A stretch of DNA of 64,000 nucleotides, taken from DATFQE01 sp963733845. GTDB taxonomy: Bacteria > Actinomycetota > Thermoleophilia > Gaiellales > Gaiellaceae. Below the pieces are notes generated by a model that worked only from the letters and a program-made list of their open reading frames with translations, was not told the origin of the DNA and did no database searches. Made by a program: the position numbers and the translations under genes. The stretch is from NCBI GenBank assembly GCA_963733845.1, contig CAVTEM010000010.1, positions 62,001 to 126,000 of the forward strand, written 5' to 3'. Positions 56,152 to 64,000 of this stretch are shown in pieces (position 1 is the stretch's first letter; each line of letters opens with the position of its first letter).

Positions 56152-56817
56152 GCCGCCTTCGGCCTTCGGAACAGGACGAGCCCGAGCGCGGCCAGGCCCG
56201 CGACGAGGCCTGCGATCCCGAGCACGAGCGCGATCGTGGCAGTGTTCGAGTCGTCGTCCTCGGACTCGGAAGCTACCGCCGGTGCGGCGGTCGGCTGAGT
56301 GGTCGCTGCCGCCGCTTCTTCGTTCTCTTTCGCACCGAGGGTGACGCGGGAGGCGGGAGTGTCCGAGTCGGGGGCGCCGATCCAGCGCACGACCTCACCG
56401 TTCGAGTAGGTCTGGTTCGCGGGGAACGCGAGCTGCTTGCCTGGTGCGTTCGGGCACCTTGGCGCTGAGTCCGAACTCGTCGAACTCGCCGGGGGCGATC
56501 TTGCCGCCTTCCCAGGTGACGGTCGCGACGCGCTCGGTCTGCTTCTCGCCGAATAGCTCGACCGGTGGGTTGAGCTTCTCCATCGTCACGGTCCGCTTCC
56601 AGCCCGGCTTCGGCTGGAAGCTGACGAAGAACAGGCCCTTCGGCAGCTGGACGACGATCTTCGTCGTCGACGCGTTCGGCCGCTCGGTCGGCACGCGGAT
56701 CGCGAACCGGGAGAAGCTGTCTGCGGGGACTTCGTTCGGGTTGACGGTCACGTGCGCGCTCGCCGCCGGTACGCCGACGAGCGCGGCGACGGTGAGCAGG
56801 GTCAGGGTCTTCTTCAT
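56148..56817 (-). CDS. ycnI: YcnI-family (DUF1775) copper-binding protein, one frameshift
   Basis: About 222 residues. Signal peptide KKTLTLLTVAALVGVPAASA, with the mature N-terminal His (HVTVNP) that in Bacillus YcnI helps form a Cu(II) site. It then has YcnI landmarks IRVPTERPNASTTKIVVQLP and FQPKPGWKRTV. The frame shifts near 56455 (CCC where CC fits), resuming as VPNAPGKQLAFPANQTYSNG and RWIGAPDSDTPAS. A long Glu/Ala linker, a C-terminal membrane helix and FRRPK follow. It shares one base with the CopCD stop (TGATG). The pathway is periplasmic or extracytoplasmic copper handling. Confidence 0.88.
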
Positions 56818-58487
56818 CAGTGGGCTTCCTTTCTGATCGGTACTGAGACGGTCGTAGTGGCGGCATCGAAATCCCCGCGCCGGGTTTCGATTCGCAGCTG
56901 CCAGTCGCCGGCGAGGGCGAGCTGGGCACCGTGGACGACGAAGTGGCCTGGGCCGGCCGGGTGCGCGGCGAGGCGGAGCGGGCCGATCTGGCGGCTGGCG
57001 AGCGTCGCCGCGACGGTGGCCTCGTCGACGTTGGTCGGCTGCCCGGATCGGTTCGTGAGGTAGAGGTGGATCTGGTTGCTGCCGGCCGCAGCGGGGTCGA
57101 CGACAAGATTCAGCTCCAGGTCGCCGAGCGCAGCCGTGGTCGCGTACGGGCCGCGGGGGGCGACTTGCGCCCGTGCCGGCGGCTCCGAGACGAGCACGGC
57201 GGTGACGCTGACGATCGCGACCATGAGCGCGAGCTCGATGCCGGTCGTGCGCAGGAATCGCGTTCGCTCCGCGGCCGAGGCGAGACCGGCCCGCAGTCGA
57301 GGGACGGAGCGCCGGTTGTTGTAAAGCCCGAGCGCCAGCAGCGGCAGAACGAGCGCGATCTTCGCCAGCAGCAGCTGCCCGTACGTCGTCTCCCACAGCC
57401 CCCGCAGCGCCCGCACCTCCAGGTAGCCGCTCGTCGCACCGCTGACGAGCAGCACCGAGACCGCGCCGACCGCCAGCAGCGAGAAGCGGGGGACGGCAGT
57501 CACGGCAAGCTCCCAGCGCCGCGGCCCCGCCCAGAGGAGCGCGAGGACGAGAGCTGCGAGACCCCCTACCCAGACCGCGGCCGCGGCCACGTGCGCGACG
57601 TCCGCCACGAAGGTGAGCCCGCCGGAAACGCTCGCGTGACCCGACGCCGAAGGCGCCAAGAGCAGCAGTCCGGCCGGAACCATTACCAGCCAGGAGAGAC
57701 GGCCCAGACGCTCGCCTGTCAGGAGGAGCGCCGCCGCGATCAAGGCCAGAACCGCCTGGGTCGCCCAGACCTCACCGAAGCGCGTCTGGAGGACAGACGA
57801 AACGACGTCCCAACTGAGCGCCTCGCTCAGGCCGAAGCCGCCGGCCGCGGCGCCCTGCAGGACGATCCCGGCCGTCGCCAGCACCGCCAGCGCCACCGCA
57901 ACTCCGGCGAGCAGACGGCAGAGGCGCCGGCGCGTCGCGATCGAGGCTGCAGCGAGGCCGACGACCAGCATCACGGTCCCGCCGCCCAGGAGCAGCAGGA
58001 ACAAAAAATCGAGCGCCCGCACGAGCGAGAACAAGACCGTGACCGACCGTGGTGTCCCGCCCTCGAGCACCTGGGCCGCGACGCCGGCTGGGTTCGCCCC
58101 CGGCTCCTCGACATGGAAGACGAAGGCGCCCGAGACCGGGTGGGCATCCGCCGAAACGGCGCGCCACGTCACCGTGTACGTCCCGCGGGCGAGGTGACGG
58201 TCGAGACCGACCCCCACTTCGCGTGACGACGGGCGATCGACGTTGCCCTTGTCGACGCGATGCGCGCGGGCGTCGTAGACCCGGACCGCTCCGAACGCCG
58301 TCTCCACCGGCTCGTTGAAGCGGAGAGTCACCTCGCGCGGGGCAACGTCGACGACGGCGTCGTTCGCCGGCGTGGTCGCGATCAGTTGTGCGTGGGCCGC
58401 CGCGGCCGGCACCATGACGAGCGCGGCCAGCATGGCCGCGAACGCCGTAAGCGCCGCGCGGGTGAGCCCGTCGACAGGCACCTTCAT
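56817..58487 (-). CDS. CopC-CopD fusion copper transport protein
   Basis: 556 residues. A signal peptide is followed by a CopC domain with the Cu-binding N-terminal His (AHAQLIATTPANDAV), EVTLRFNEPVE and SADAHPVSGAFVFHV. A CopD domain of about eight helices follows (GGLTFVADVAHVAAAAVWVG and LLLAKIALVLPLLALGLYNN). The last 120 residues form an extra extracytoplasmic beta domain ending near PIRKEAH. It likely imports or buffers copper. ATG 58487 lies just after GAGGAGG. It heads the overlapped unit with ycnI and the WHDHRIHWM protein. Confidence 0.93.
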   Translation of the reverse strand: MKVPVDGLTRAALTAFAAMLAALVMVPAAAAHAQLIATTPANDAVVDVAPREVTLRFNEPVETAFGAVRVYDARAHRVDKGNVDRPSSREVGVGLDRHLARGTYTVTWRAVSADAHPVSGAFVFHVEEPGANPAGVAAQVLEGGTPRSVTVLFSLVRALDFLFLLLLGGGTVMLVVGLAAASIATRRRLCRLLAGVAVALAVLATAGIVLQGAAAGGFGLSEALSWDVVSSVLQTRFGEVWATQAVLALIAAALLLTGERLGRLSWLVMVPAGLLLLAPSASGHASVSGGLTFVADVAHVAAAAVWVGGLAALVLALLWAGPRRWELAVTAVPRFSLLAVGAVSVLLVSGATSGYLEVRALRGLWETTYGQLLLAKIALVLPLLALGLYNNRRSVPRLRAGLASAAERTRFLRTTGIELALMVAIVSVTAVLVSEPPARAQVAPRGPYATTAALGDLELNLVVDPAAAGSNQIHLYLTNRSGQPTNVDEATVAATLASRQIGPLRLAAHPAGPGHFVVHGAQLALAGDWQLRIETRRGDFDAATTTVSVPIRKEAH

Positions 58488-58537
58488 CTCCTCCTCGTCA
58501 TCGGACGGCCGCCCGAGTGGCGGCCCCTTCTACGCGG

Positions 58538-59122
58538 TTAGACGCAGCCGCGAGGAGGAGCCCGACCTGCGTAGCCGAGCGCAAGCATCGACATCCGCCG
58601 CAGGTCGGGATGAAGCGGAACTCCGAAAGACCGTAGAGGGCGGAGCCGCGCACCGTAACGCCGCGCCAGGATCGCCGCGACCGTACGGGCGGCGCGCCCA
58701 AGCAAGAGCGTCAAAAGAGCGGCAATCAACGCGAACGGCAGCTGCAGGCCGAGGCCGACCACGAACGTCGGCTCGAGCGCGACGCTCCACGCACTCCAAC
58801 CGTGCTGCGCGTAACGCTCGAGGAACTCCTGCAAAGCGAACGCCAACGGCGGCAACAAGCCGACTAGCCAGGCAGGTGCCCCAGCGCCAGGCCGGCCGCG
58901 GAGCTCGCGCACGATCGCGTTGCCGAACCCCAACGCGATCACGGCCAGCGAGACCGCGACGACCAGCGGCGCGTAGGCGAGATACCCGTGCCCCGTCGAG
59001 GCCAGCAGGTGGCCCCGAGCGTGCGCGTCCGGTACGACTAGGCGGTACGCAAGCGAGTGCGCGGCGAGCACCCCGAGCACGGAGAGCGGCACCGCCAACG
59101 GCCAGGCGAGATGACGCCTCAT
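58538..59122 (-). CDS. Multi-pass membrane protein upstream of copCD, unknown function
   Basis: 194 residues with about five helices (LAVPLSVLGVLAAHSLAYRL, YAPLVVAVSLAVIALGFG, LLPPLAFALQEFLERYA, LQLPFALIAALLTLLLG) and a basic tail ending GYAGRAPPRG. The QEFLERYAQHG segment is the best-conserved-looking part. It sits 50 nt upstream of copCD on the same strand, so a role in copper or heme-copper handling is plausible but unproven. Confidence 0.72.
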   Translation of the reverse strand: MRRHLAWPLAVPLSVLGVLAAHSLAYRLVVPDAHARGHLLASTGHGYLAYAPLVVAVSLAVIALGFGNAIVRELRGRPGAGAPAWLVGLLPPLAFALQEFLERYAQHGWSAWSVALEPTFVVGLGLQLPFALIAALLTLLLGRAARTVAAILARRYGARLRPLRSFGVPLHPDLRRMSMLALGYAGRAPPRGCV

Positions 59123-59148
59123 AGCCCGAAATCCTCGCAGACGATCGG

Positions 59149-59703
59149 TTAAACGCAACCCAAGACTACGTTCGTCTTCCGTAAGCGATCGGATCTCCGA
59201 GGCGCGGCAGCAGACGCGGCCGCCCTTCGGGCTCCTGTGTGCCGTGCACGGACACGAAGTCGCTTGTCGCTCAGCCCGCGATCCGCTCCTCGACGGCCGG
59301 GCTGCGGAAGCTTCAGCGCTCGAGCGATCAGCGGACGCTGAACCGCGGCATTGAGCAGGCGCGAGGCCAGGACGGCGGCGGCAATCGCAACGAGGACTGA
59401 CCCCGTGACGCCGAGGCCGCCCAGGGTGATTGCCACCGCGACCACCGCAACGACGACGATGACGCAGCTGCCGCAGCTACAGCCGCAGCAGGACGGGGGC
59501 GTGCTCGTCCGCACCCGTGGCGTCGGCTCGCGACCAGAGTCTTCGATCGCGCGCGTGAACCGCTGCCAGCCGGTGAGGCTCGCTTCTTCTTCGGCCCGGC
59601 GCTGCTCCGCCTCGGCGAGGTCGAAGCGGTAGCCGCAGAAACGGCAGACCCGGGCCTCGGCTTTCACCTTTTCGGCGCAGTCGGGACAGGTCTTCTCAGC
59701 CAA
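59149..59703 (-). CDS. Zinc-ribbon membrane protein, C-terminus uncertain
   Basis: 184 residues as read. The N-terminal zinc ribbon TCPDCAEKVKAEARVCRFCG has two CxxC pairs. It is followed by an acidic helix, a Cys-rich segment PPSCCGCSCGSC and two hydrophobic segments (VIVVVAVVAVAITLGGLGV, VLVAIAAAVLASRLL). After about residue 135 the composition turns Arg-rich. One frame over reads VSVHGTQEPEGRPRLLPRLG and ends at a stop at 59166, so a one-base error near 59265 is possible. Function unknown. Confidence 0.65.
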   Translation of the reverse strand: MAEKTCPDCAEKVKAEARVCRFCGYRFDLAEAEQRRAEEEASLTGWQRFTRAIEDSGREPTPRVRTSTPPSCCGCSCGSCVIVVVAVVAVAITLGGLGVTGSVLVAIAAAVLASRLLNAAVQRPLIARALKLPQPGRRGADRGLSDKRLRVRARHTGARRAAASAAAPRRSDRLRKTNVVLGCV

Positions 59704-59751
59704 TCGCCGGCCTCACGATCTCGGAGACGTCAAGGGATCGGAGCTGCTCGA

Positions 59752-59977
59752 GCTCAGCGCACCTCGTGACCTAGCGCCTGCGGCCTCGACTGACGATCAG
59801 GGCGACCTTCGAGCGCGCGGGCAGCACTCGTCCAGGTCGGCGGTTTTGGGAGATGACGATCCCCTTCTTGCGCTTGCGTGAGTAGGCGTAGCCGACCTTG
59901 CCGGTGCGGCAATGCCGCTTGGCGATCATCTGCTTGGCGGAGACGAGGCGCTTGCCGACGACGGCGGGCACCCTGCA
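59752..59977. repeat. PASTA-tail direct repeat, copy A
   Basis: About 226 bp covering the last 70 codons of the RCC1 gene plus 19 bp beyond its stop. It matches copy B at 63331-63556 with about a dozen differences by eye, only one in the first 130 bp. Confidence 0.88.
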
Positions 59978-61450
59978 TGGGGCGGGCTTCGCGGGCGGCG
60001 CGAAAGGGCTCTCGATCGCGAACGTCTGCGAAACATCCGGTGCCGGCTCCCAGTTCACGTCGCCTGCTTGCGACGCGGTGAGGGTGCAGGAACCGGCGCC
60101 GGTCAGATGTACGGTCACACCGCTGACCGCGCAGTTCCCGCTCGCACGGAAGGCCACCGGCAGGCCTGAGCTGGCAAAGGCCGAGGCGGCGAAGTCCGGG
60201 TCGCCGAACGTCTTCGTCCCGATCGGAATGAAGCTGACTGACTGGCGCACCCTCGCGATCGTGAACGTCCGCGAGACATCCGGCGCCGGGTTGAAGTTCA
60301 GGCCGCCCGGCTGCGATGCGGTGACCGTGCAGGAGCCGCCGCTTGTGATGTAAACGACTCCGGCGTAGAAGAAGCAGGCGCCGCTCGCGGTGAATGAGAC
60401 CGGCAAGCCCGAGGACGCTGTCGCGCTGGGGGTAAAGCTCTCGCCCGAGGTCCTGTTCGGGAGTGGGGCGAACGTGATCGTCTGGTCGATGAGCGCGGCC
60501 ACCACCAGGCTGTGAAAGTCACCGGCGGCGATCGCGGTCACGCCGGTGAGAGCGGCCGGCACCTTGCACTGGCCGAAATCGTGGCCGGCGCCACAGCCCC
60601 AGGCGACGACGGTGCCGTCGCTCTTCAGGGCCAGGCTGTGCCCGTAGGCAGCGGAGATGGCGGTCACACCGGCGAGGCCGCCCGGCACGTTGCACTGCCC
60701 GAAGTTCAAGTTGCCGCAGCCCCAGGCGACGACGGTGCCGTCGCCCTTCAAGGCCAGGCTCTGAGTGCGCCCGGCGGCGATCGCGGTCACGCCGGTAAGG
60801 CTGCCCGGCACCATGCACTGCCCGGCGTCGAAGGGGCCGCAGCCCCAGGCGACGACGGTGCCATCGCTCTTCAAGGCGAGACTGTGCGCGGTGCTGGCGG
60901 CGACCGCGGTCACGCCCGCAAGATCGATCGGCACGTCGCACTGCCCGTAGTTCTGGCTGCCGCCGCAGCCCCAGGCGACGACGGTGCCGTCGCTCTTCAA
61001 GGCGAGGCTGTGATAGGTGCCGGCCGCGACAGCGGTCACCCCGGCGAGGCTGCCCGGCACGGTGCACTGCCCGCGGTCGAGGGAGCCGCAGCCCCAGGCG
61101 ACGACGGTGCCCTCGCTCTTCCGGGCGAGGCTGTGAGTCAGGCTGCCGGCGACCGCGGTCACCGCGGCGAGCCCGCCCGGAACGTTGCACTGCCCGTAGT
61201 TGAAGCCGCAGCCCCAGGCGACGACGGTCCCGTCCGTCTTCACGGCCAGGCCGTGGTCGCCGCCGGCGGCGAGCGCGGTTGGGTCAGTTAGACCGCCCGG
61301 CACCGCGCACGGGCCGGCAACGCTACCGCCGCAACCCCAGGCGAGCGTGGTAGTGGTTGCCGCCTGCGCCGCGGCGGGCGCAGCGAGGACGCCGACAGTC
61401 AGCGCGGCGAGCGCACAGAACCGCAGGAGCGACCTCGATCTCGCCGACAG
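59771..61450 (-). CDS. Secreted RCC1-repeat protein with Ig-like and PASTA tail domains
   Basis: About 559 residues. No ATG/GTG/TTG lies upstream of 61303 in frame, but a CTG at 61450, 5 nt after AGGAGG, opens a good signal peptide (SLLRFCALAALTVGVLAAPA). Seven RCC1-like repeats follow, each with VTA(V/I)AAG..HSLALKSDGTVVAWGCG and a paired Cys in GQC.VPG. Two MBG/Ig-like domains come next (PDVSRTFTIARVRQSVSF, PDVSQTFAI). A PASTA domain ends it (CRVPAVVGKRLVSAKQMIAK, then ending ARSKVALIVSRGRRR). Probably a wall-associated binding protein; ligand unknown. Starting at GTG 61303 would remove the signal peptide and the first repeat half. Confidence 0.85.
   Translation of the reverse strand: MSARSRSLLRFCALAALTVGVLAAPAAAQAATTTTLAWGCGGSVAGPCAVPGGLTDPTALAAGGDHGLAVKTDGTVVAWGCGFNYGQCNVPGGLAAVTAVAGSLTHSLARKSEGTVVAWGCGSLDRGQCTVPGSLAGVTAVAAGTYHSLALKSDGTVVAWGCGGSQNYGQCDVPIDLAGVTAVAASTAHSLALKSDGTVVAWGCGPFDAGQCMVPGSLTGVTAIAAGRTQSLALKGDGTVVAWGCGNLNFGQCNVPGGLAGVTAISAAYGHSLALKSDGTVVAWGCGAGHDFGQCKVPAALTGVTAIAAGDFHSLVVAALIDQTITFAPLPNRTSGESFTPSATASSGLPVSFTASGACFFYAGVVYITSGGSCTVTASQPGGLNFNPAPDVSRTFTIARVRQSVSFIPIGTKTFGDPDFAASAFASSGLPVAFRASGNCAVSGVTVHLTGAGSCTLTASQAGDVNWEPAPDVSQTFAIESPFAPPAKPAPCRVPAVVGKRLVSAKQMIAKRHCRTGKVGYAYSRKRKKGIVISQNRRPGRVLPARSKVALIVSRGRRR
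60520..61370 (-). repeat. Seven tandem RCC1-type coding repeats
   Basis: A unit of about 130 bp repeats the DNA for SLALKSDGTVVAWGCG almost unchanged (CCCCAGGCGACGACGGTGCC on the plus strand), so this stretch is prone to recombination and misassembly. Confidence 0.85.
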
Positions 61451-61640
61451 CTTGACCTCCTGGTCTGTCCCTGATCCTCCTCCTTACCAGGATGCTTTGC
61501 AAGACGGATATTGCCCGTCCGTAGGGCCTCGCGCGGCTCGTTCAACCACGGAGCCGCAGCAAGCCTTCCGGAGGCGGACAATGCCATCCCTCGCCGGGAG
61601 GCAAAGCGGCGGCGCGGCGCGCCGAACAGCACGCTCGAAC

Positions 61641-62568
61641 CTAGAACGTGCGCCAGCTCTGGCGGCTGATAAAGAATCCGTGGCCGCGCTTGTTGCGGCA
61701 GGTCATGCCCGTGAACGCCGAGCGGCAGCTGAGCCCGGCGCCGGTCCAGGTCTTCCCGTAGCCGAGCACCCGCGCCATGCGCAATGGGACGAACGGACCG
61801 GCGTCGCCCGAACAGGGCGGCGGGGTCGGACGGCCCCCGTTCGAGCGGATGCCGATGCGGTTGCCAGTGTGGCCGAGGCGCAGCCGTTTGCACTCTGCCG
61901 TGTAGGGCGGCTTCGGCTTCAGGCCGGTCTTGATCCCGCACTCGACGGCGGCCGGTGCGTGGCGGGTGTAGGCGGCGCAGATGATGTTTCCCGACGGCGA
62001 CCGGAAGCGAGTTGCCCAATCCGCGCCCGCCGGCGGAGGCGGTGGGGGGCTGGTCGGCGGCTTCAGCTGCTTCCAGGGCCCGGCGACGAGGCGGGTGCCG
62101 TCCCAGCTCCAGCTGCGCGCCCTCGTGCCTCCGCTCGGGAGGCAGCGGGAATCGCCGCGGCGATGCACTGCCGTGGTCTCGCGGATGTCCGAGCCGACCG
62201 CCTGCAAGGGAGGAATGAGGTAGGAGGGCTGATCGAGAACCGCTCCAGCGCGCGTCGGCATACTGGAAGACGATCCAGCGCTGAACCGGCCAGCAGGTCG
62301 GGAAGGTGAACGCGATCACCATCGCCTCGCTGCCAGGCCCGGTGAACGAGCCGCACAGCAGCTGGTTGATCGGCTTGCGCATGCCGGGGTCGAAGAAGTA
62401 CGGCTTGCCCACCCGAAGCGCCGTCTCCATCGAGCAGCCCTCTTGGGCAGGCAGAGCGGACGGGGTGGTGGGCATGACGCCGCGTGAGCTCGCGAGCGCC
62501 CCGCCAGAGCCGCCAACGGTGCCCGCTGCCGCGAGCGCAGCAAGTGCCAGAACGAGCCTCGCGCTCAC
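61641..62568 (-). CDS. Secreted DUF6636-like protein, one frameshift
   Basis: About 308 residues. GTG 62568 opens a signal peptide (SARLVLALAALAAAGTVGG). The first frame gives CSMETALRVGKPYFFDPGMR and VIAFTFPTCWPVQRWIVFQY. After one extra base near 62243 the next frame continues LDQPSYLIPPLQAVGSDIRE, a Pro-rich linker, and a Cys-rich C-terminal domain with FRSPSGNIICAAY, VECGIKTGLK, GAGLSCRSAFTGMTCRNKRG and HGFFISRQSW. The last part matches the actinobacterial SPSGNI..C domain. Function unknown. Confidence 0.75.
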
Positions 62569-62615
62569 CGACGGCCCCCGCTGCTGCCGTTCGCGACGAA
62601 GGCGAGCGGCAGCGC

Positions 62616-62840
62616 TTATGGCGCCCAGGCCGGCTTGCTCACCGGCGGCCGGGCCGACGCTGCCCGCCGCCGCCAGCGTGCCGGTCGCCCGCCCCGGCGA
62701 ACGCTCAGCACGAGCGCGGCACGCAGCCGGCCGCGGAAGAGCACCCGCCCGCCTAGGCGACCAGGGGCTCTGGCGAGCGCCGCTGAGGTGTCGCCTGCAG
62801 CAGCGAACAGGCTTCCCGCCGTCCTGGCTGCCGCAGTCAA
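62616..62840 (-). CDS. Possible small Arg/Ala-rich ORF
   Basis: 74 codons from TTG 62840, just after GGGGAGGA and downstream of the promoter-like 62897-62925. The product is Arg/Ala/Gly-rich with no domain I recognise, and it may be an artefact of a frameshifted upstream part of the next gene. The 62569-63040 gap holds nothing else I can support apart from this and the hairpin at 63005. Confidence 0.25.
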   Translation of the reverse strand: MTAAARTAGSLFAAAGDTSAALARAPGRLGGRVLFRGRLRAALVLSVRRGGRPARWRRRAASARPPVSKPAWAP

Positions 62841-62896
62841 GGTCCTCCCCGAGCCAGGGCTCAGCTCGCATCGCTCGCGTTTGGAAGATCGTGTCG

Positions 62897-62925
62897 ATCA
62901 TCCCAAGCTTCGCTTTGCTAGTCAA
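62897..62925 (-). promoter_or_regulatory. Promoter-like TTGACT-N17-GATGAT
   Basis: TTGACT at 62920-62925 and GATGAT at 62897-62902 on the minus strand, 17 bp apart, in an AT-rich patch. It resembles the promoter at 45483 and would drive the DUF6636-like gene. Confidence 0.45.
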
Positions 62926-63004
62926 CTTTTTCTAAGTTCGAGCAGAAATTGGGCCAAGCCTCGTGGAGGCGATCAAGCAGTGCGCAGACGAACTCGGCCG
63001 CATC

Positions 63005-63032
63005 CCTAGACTCGCGCGACCCCGAGTCTAGG
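63005..63032 (+). promoter_or_regulatory. 10-bp inverted repeat overlapping the Shine-Dalgarno of the 73-residue gene
   Basis: Arms 63005-63014 (CCTAGACTCG) and 63023-63032 with an 8-nt loop. The second arm runs into AGGAGG (63030-63035), the ribosome site of the next gene, so folding in RNA would partly hide it. Confidence 0.6.
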
Positions 63033-63040
63033 AGGCTTAG

Positions 63041-63262
63041 ATGGCAATTGAGCCTGCACCAGGACCAGAGCTAGGTACGCGCATTGTGTTTGTGGGGAGC
63101 ACCAAGGGAGAGCACCTGACGCTGGACGTCGATCAGAACCCGCCCGCCGTGGGGCAGCTCGTCTCGTCGGGCGGGCTTTCACGGCTCACGACAGAGGACA
63201 TACCGATCTGGGTGAACGTCGCGAATGTGCTCTACGTTCATGGCGTCAAGCTGGTGGACTGA
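63041..63262 (+). CDS. Small hypothetical protein
   Basis: 73 residues, compact, no signal peptide: strands VFVGSTKGEHLTLDV and IPIWVNVANVLYVHGVKLV suggest a small beta-barrel or beta-sandwich. AGGAGG lies 5 nt before the ATG. Codon use is less GC-biased than the neighbours (GCA ATT, TTT), hinting at foreign origin. No family recognised. Confidence 0.65.
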   Translation: MAIEPAPGPELGTRIVFVGSTKGEHLTLDVDQNPPAVGQLVSSGGLSRLTTEDIPIWVNVANVLYVHGVKLVD

Positions 63263-63330
63263 TGAATCCCTGCACGCCAGCCTCCGACCTCGGGGTCGTC
63301 CGCACTCCGACGCTCATACGGCGGGCGGGT

Positions 63331-63556
63331 GCTCAGCGCACCTCGTGACCTAGCGCCTGCGGCCTCGACTGACGATCAGGGCGACCTTCGAGCGCGCGGG
63401 CAGCACGCGTCCAGGTCGGCGGTTTTGGGAGATGACGATCCCCTTCTTGCGCTTGCGTGAGTACGCGTAGGCGACCTTGCCGGTGCGGCAATGCCTCGTC
63501 GCGATCATCCGCTTGGCGTGGACGAGGCGCCTACCGACGACCGCCGGCACCCTGCA
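63331..63556. repeat. PASTA-tail direct repeat, copy B
   Basis: Partner of 59752-59977. It encodes the last 70 residues of the TolB-like gene and extends past its stop by the same 19 bp. Confidence 0.88.
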
Positions 63557-64000
63557 GCGCGCGGTTGAGGACGACGGCGAGCCAGGCGGCGGCGGGCTAA
63601 CCGGCGGCGAGCCAGGCGGCGGCGGGCTAACCGGAGGCGGGCCAGGCGGCGGCGGGCCAGGCGGTGGAGGCCCAGGGGGCGGAGGCTGTGAAGGCGGCGC
63701 TGTGAGCACACACCGTGGCGTTAAGCCGGCGATGCACGGCTGCCAGTTCGGCCAGCCCTCCGTCCAGGTCGTGCTCGTGAGCCGCCGCTGGTCACTGCCG
63801 TCGGCATTCATCAGCCAGATGTCTCCTCGCAGGTGGTAAGCGATCTTGCTGCCGTCTGGGGAGAACACCGGCCCGCCCTCATCGGGCGGAAAGTCGGGTC
63901 CCGTCGGGTCAGTCGTGGTCAGGCGTGTGGCCACGCCCGTACCGACGTCCACGACGAAAAGATCGTACGACGGAACCGGGAAGCCGTTCGGCTGACGCGA
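63350..64000 (-). CDS. TolB/PD40-type beta-propeller protein with PASTA tail, 5' end beyond window
   Basis: The last 216 or so codons of a secreted propeller. PD40 blades end with PVFSPDGSKIAYHLRGDIWL and NADGSDQRRLTSTTWTEGWP. A Cys pair (CIAGLTPRC) and a Pro/Gly linker of repeated PPPPG units follow, then the PASTA domain (CRVPAVVGRRLVHAKRMIAT to ARSKVALIVSRGRRR), nearly identical to that of the RCC1 gene. The frame is open to the right edge, so the start is outside. Likely extracellular, wall-bound. Confidence 0.88.
   Translation of the reverse strand, partial: SRQPNGFPVPSYDLFVVDVGTGVATRLTTTDPTGPDFPPDEGGPVFSPDGSKIAYHLRGDIWLMNADGSDQRRLTSTTWTEGWPNWQPCIAGLTPRCVLTAPPSQPPPPGPPPPGPPPPGPPPVSPPPPGSPPVSPPPPGSPSSSTARCRVPAVVGRRLVHAKRMIATRHCRTGKVAYAYSRKRKKGIVISQNRRPGRVLPARSKVALIVSRGRRR

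Noticed and set aside
60520..61370. Regular DNA repeats considered as a CRISPR-like or satellite array
   Set aside because: The repeats are in frame, encode RCC1 blades and have no unique spacers.

Overview
The window is high-GC DNA from a Gram-positive-type bacterium, most likely an actinobacterium of the class Thermoleophilia (Solirubrobacterales/Gaiellales-like). Three things point there: GTG is used as often as ATG for starts, many genes look leaderless, and several secreted proteins end in a lysine/arginine-rich PASTA tail or a CHRGK...HL.H.D..GAC tail of a kind I associate with that class. This is inference from style and gene content; there is no rRNA or marker-gene tree here. I see no tRNA, rRNA, CRISPR array, IS element or phage gene.

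Layout. 1-4.2 kb: a sugar-ABC ATPase cut by the left edge, and an FtsH-like membrane AAA protease overlapping a small membrane protein. 4.3-15.2 kb: a cation-efflux (CDF) transporter, an SDR, a glycogen-debranching-type enzyme, a GT4 glycosyltransferase, a GNAT protein, an MBL hydrolase, a secreted M14 peptidase, a cystathionine gamma-synthase-type enzyme and a methyltransferase. 15.2-20 kb: one minus-strand unit of cystathionine beta-synthase, two tandem HEVYPGHH proteins and an AlkZ/YcaQ-type DNA glycosylase. With the CGS-type gene this suggests transsulfuration. 21-29 kb: purine synthesis in two units, purM-purN-purH (4-nt overlaps) and purL-purF (1-nt overlap), flanking ctaG, a glyoxalase-fold gene and a small membrane protein.

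32.1-41.9 kb is the most coherent system: an amino-sugar (GlcNAc/MurNAc, peptidoglycan or chitin) uptake and catabolism regulon. A HutC-type GntR regulator and a SIS-domain isomerase/deaminase lead into a binding protein, two permeases and a GH3 hexosaminidase on the minus strand. murQ, nagA and the transporter ATPase run divergently on the plus strand. Three TGGT-N4-ACCA palindromes sit in the two control regions. 45.5-55.4 kb holds two tandem giant secreted proteins (beta-solenoid, Calx-beta, Ig/cadherin-like and RTX repeats). 55.5-59.1 kb is a copper-type operon (membrane protein, CopC-CopD, YcnI, WHDHRIHWM protein). 59.7-64 kb holds secreted repeat proteins that share a duplicated PASTA tail.

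Two cross-cutting observations matter when reading the annotation. First, at least sixteen genes have a TAnnnT -10 hexamer only 6-8 nt before the start codon, so leaderless transcription seems common. Second, about fifteen genes are broken by single-base indels, mostly +1 insertions, and the protein resumes cleanly in the next frame. I read these mainly as uncorrected sequencing errors, so those genes are listed as single genes with the shift position given.
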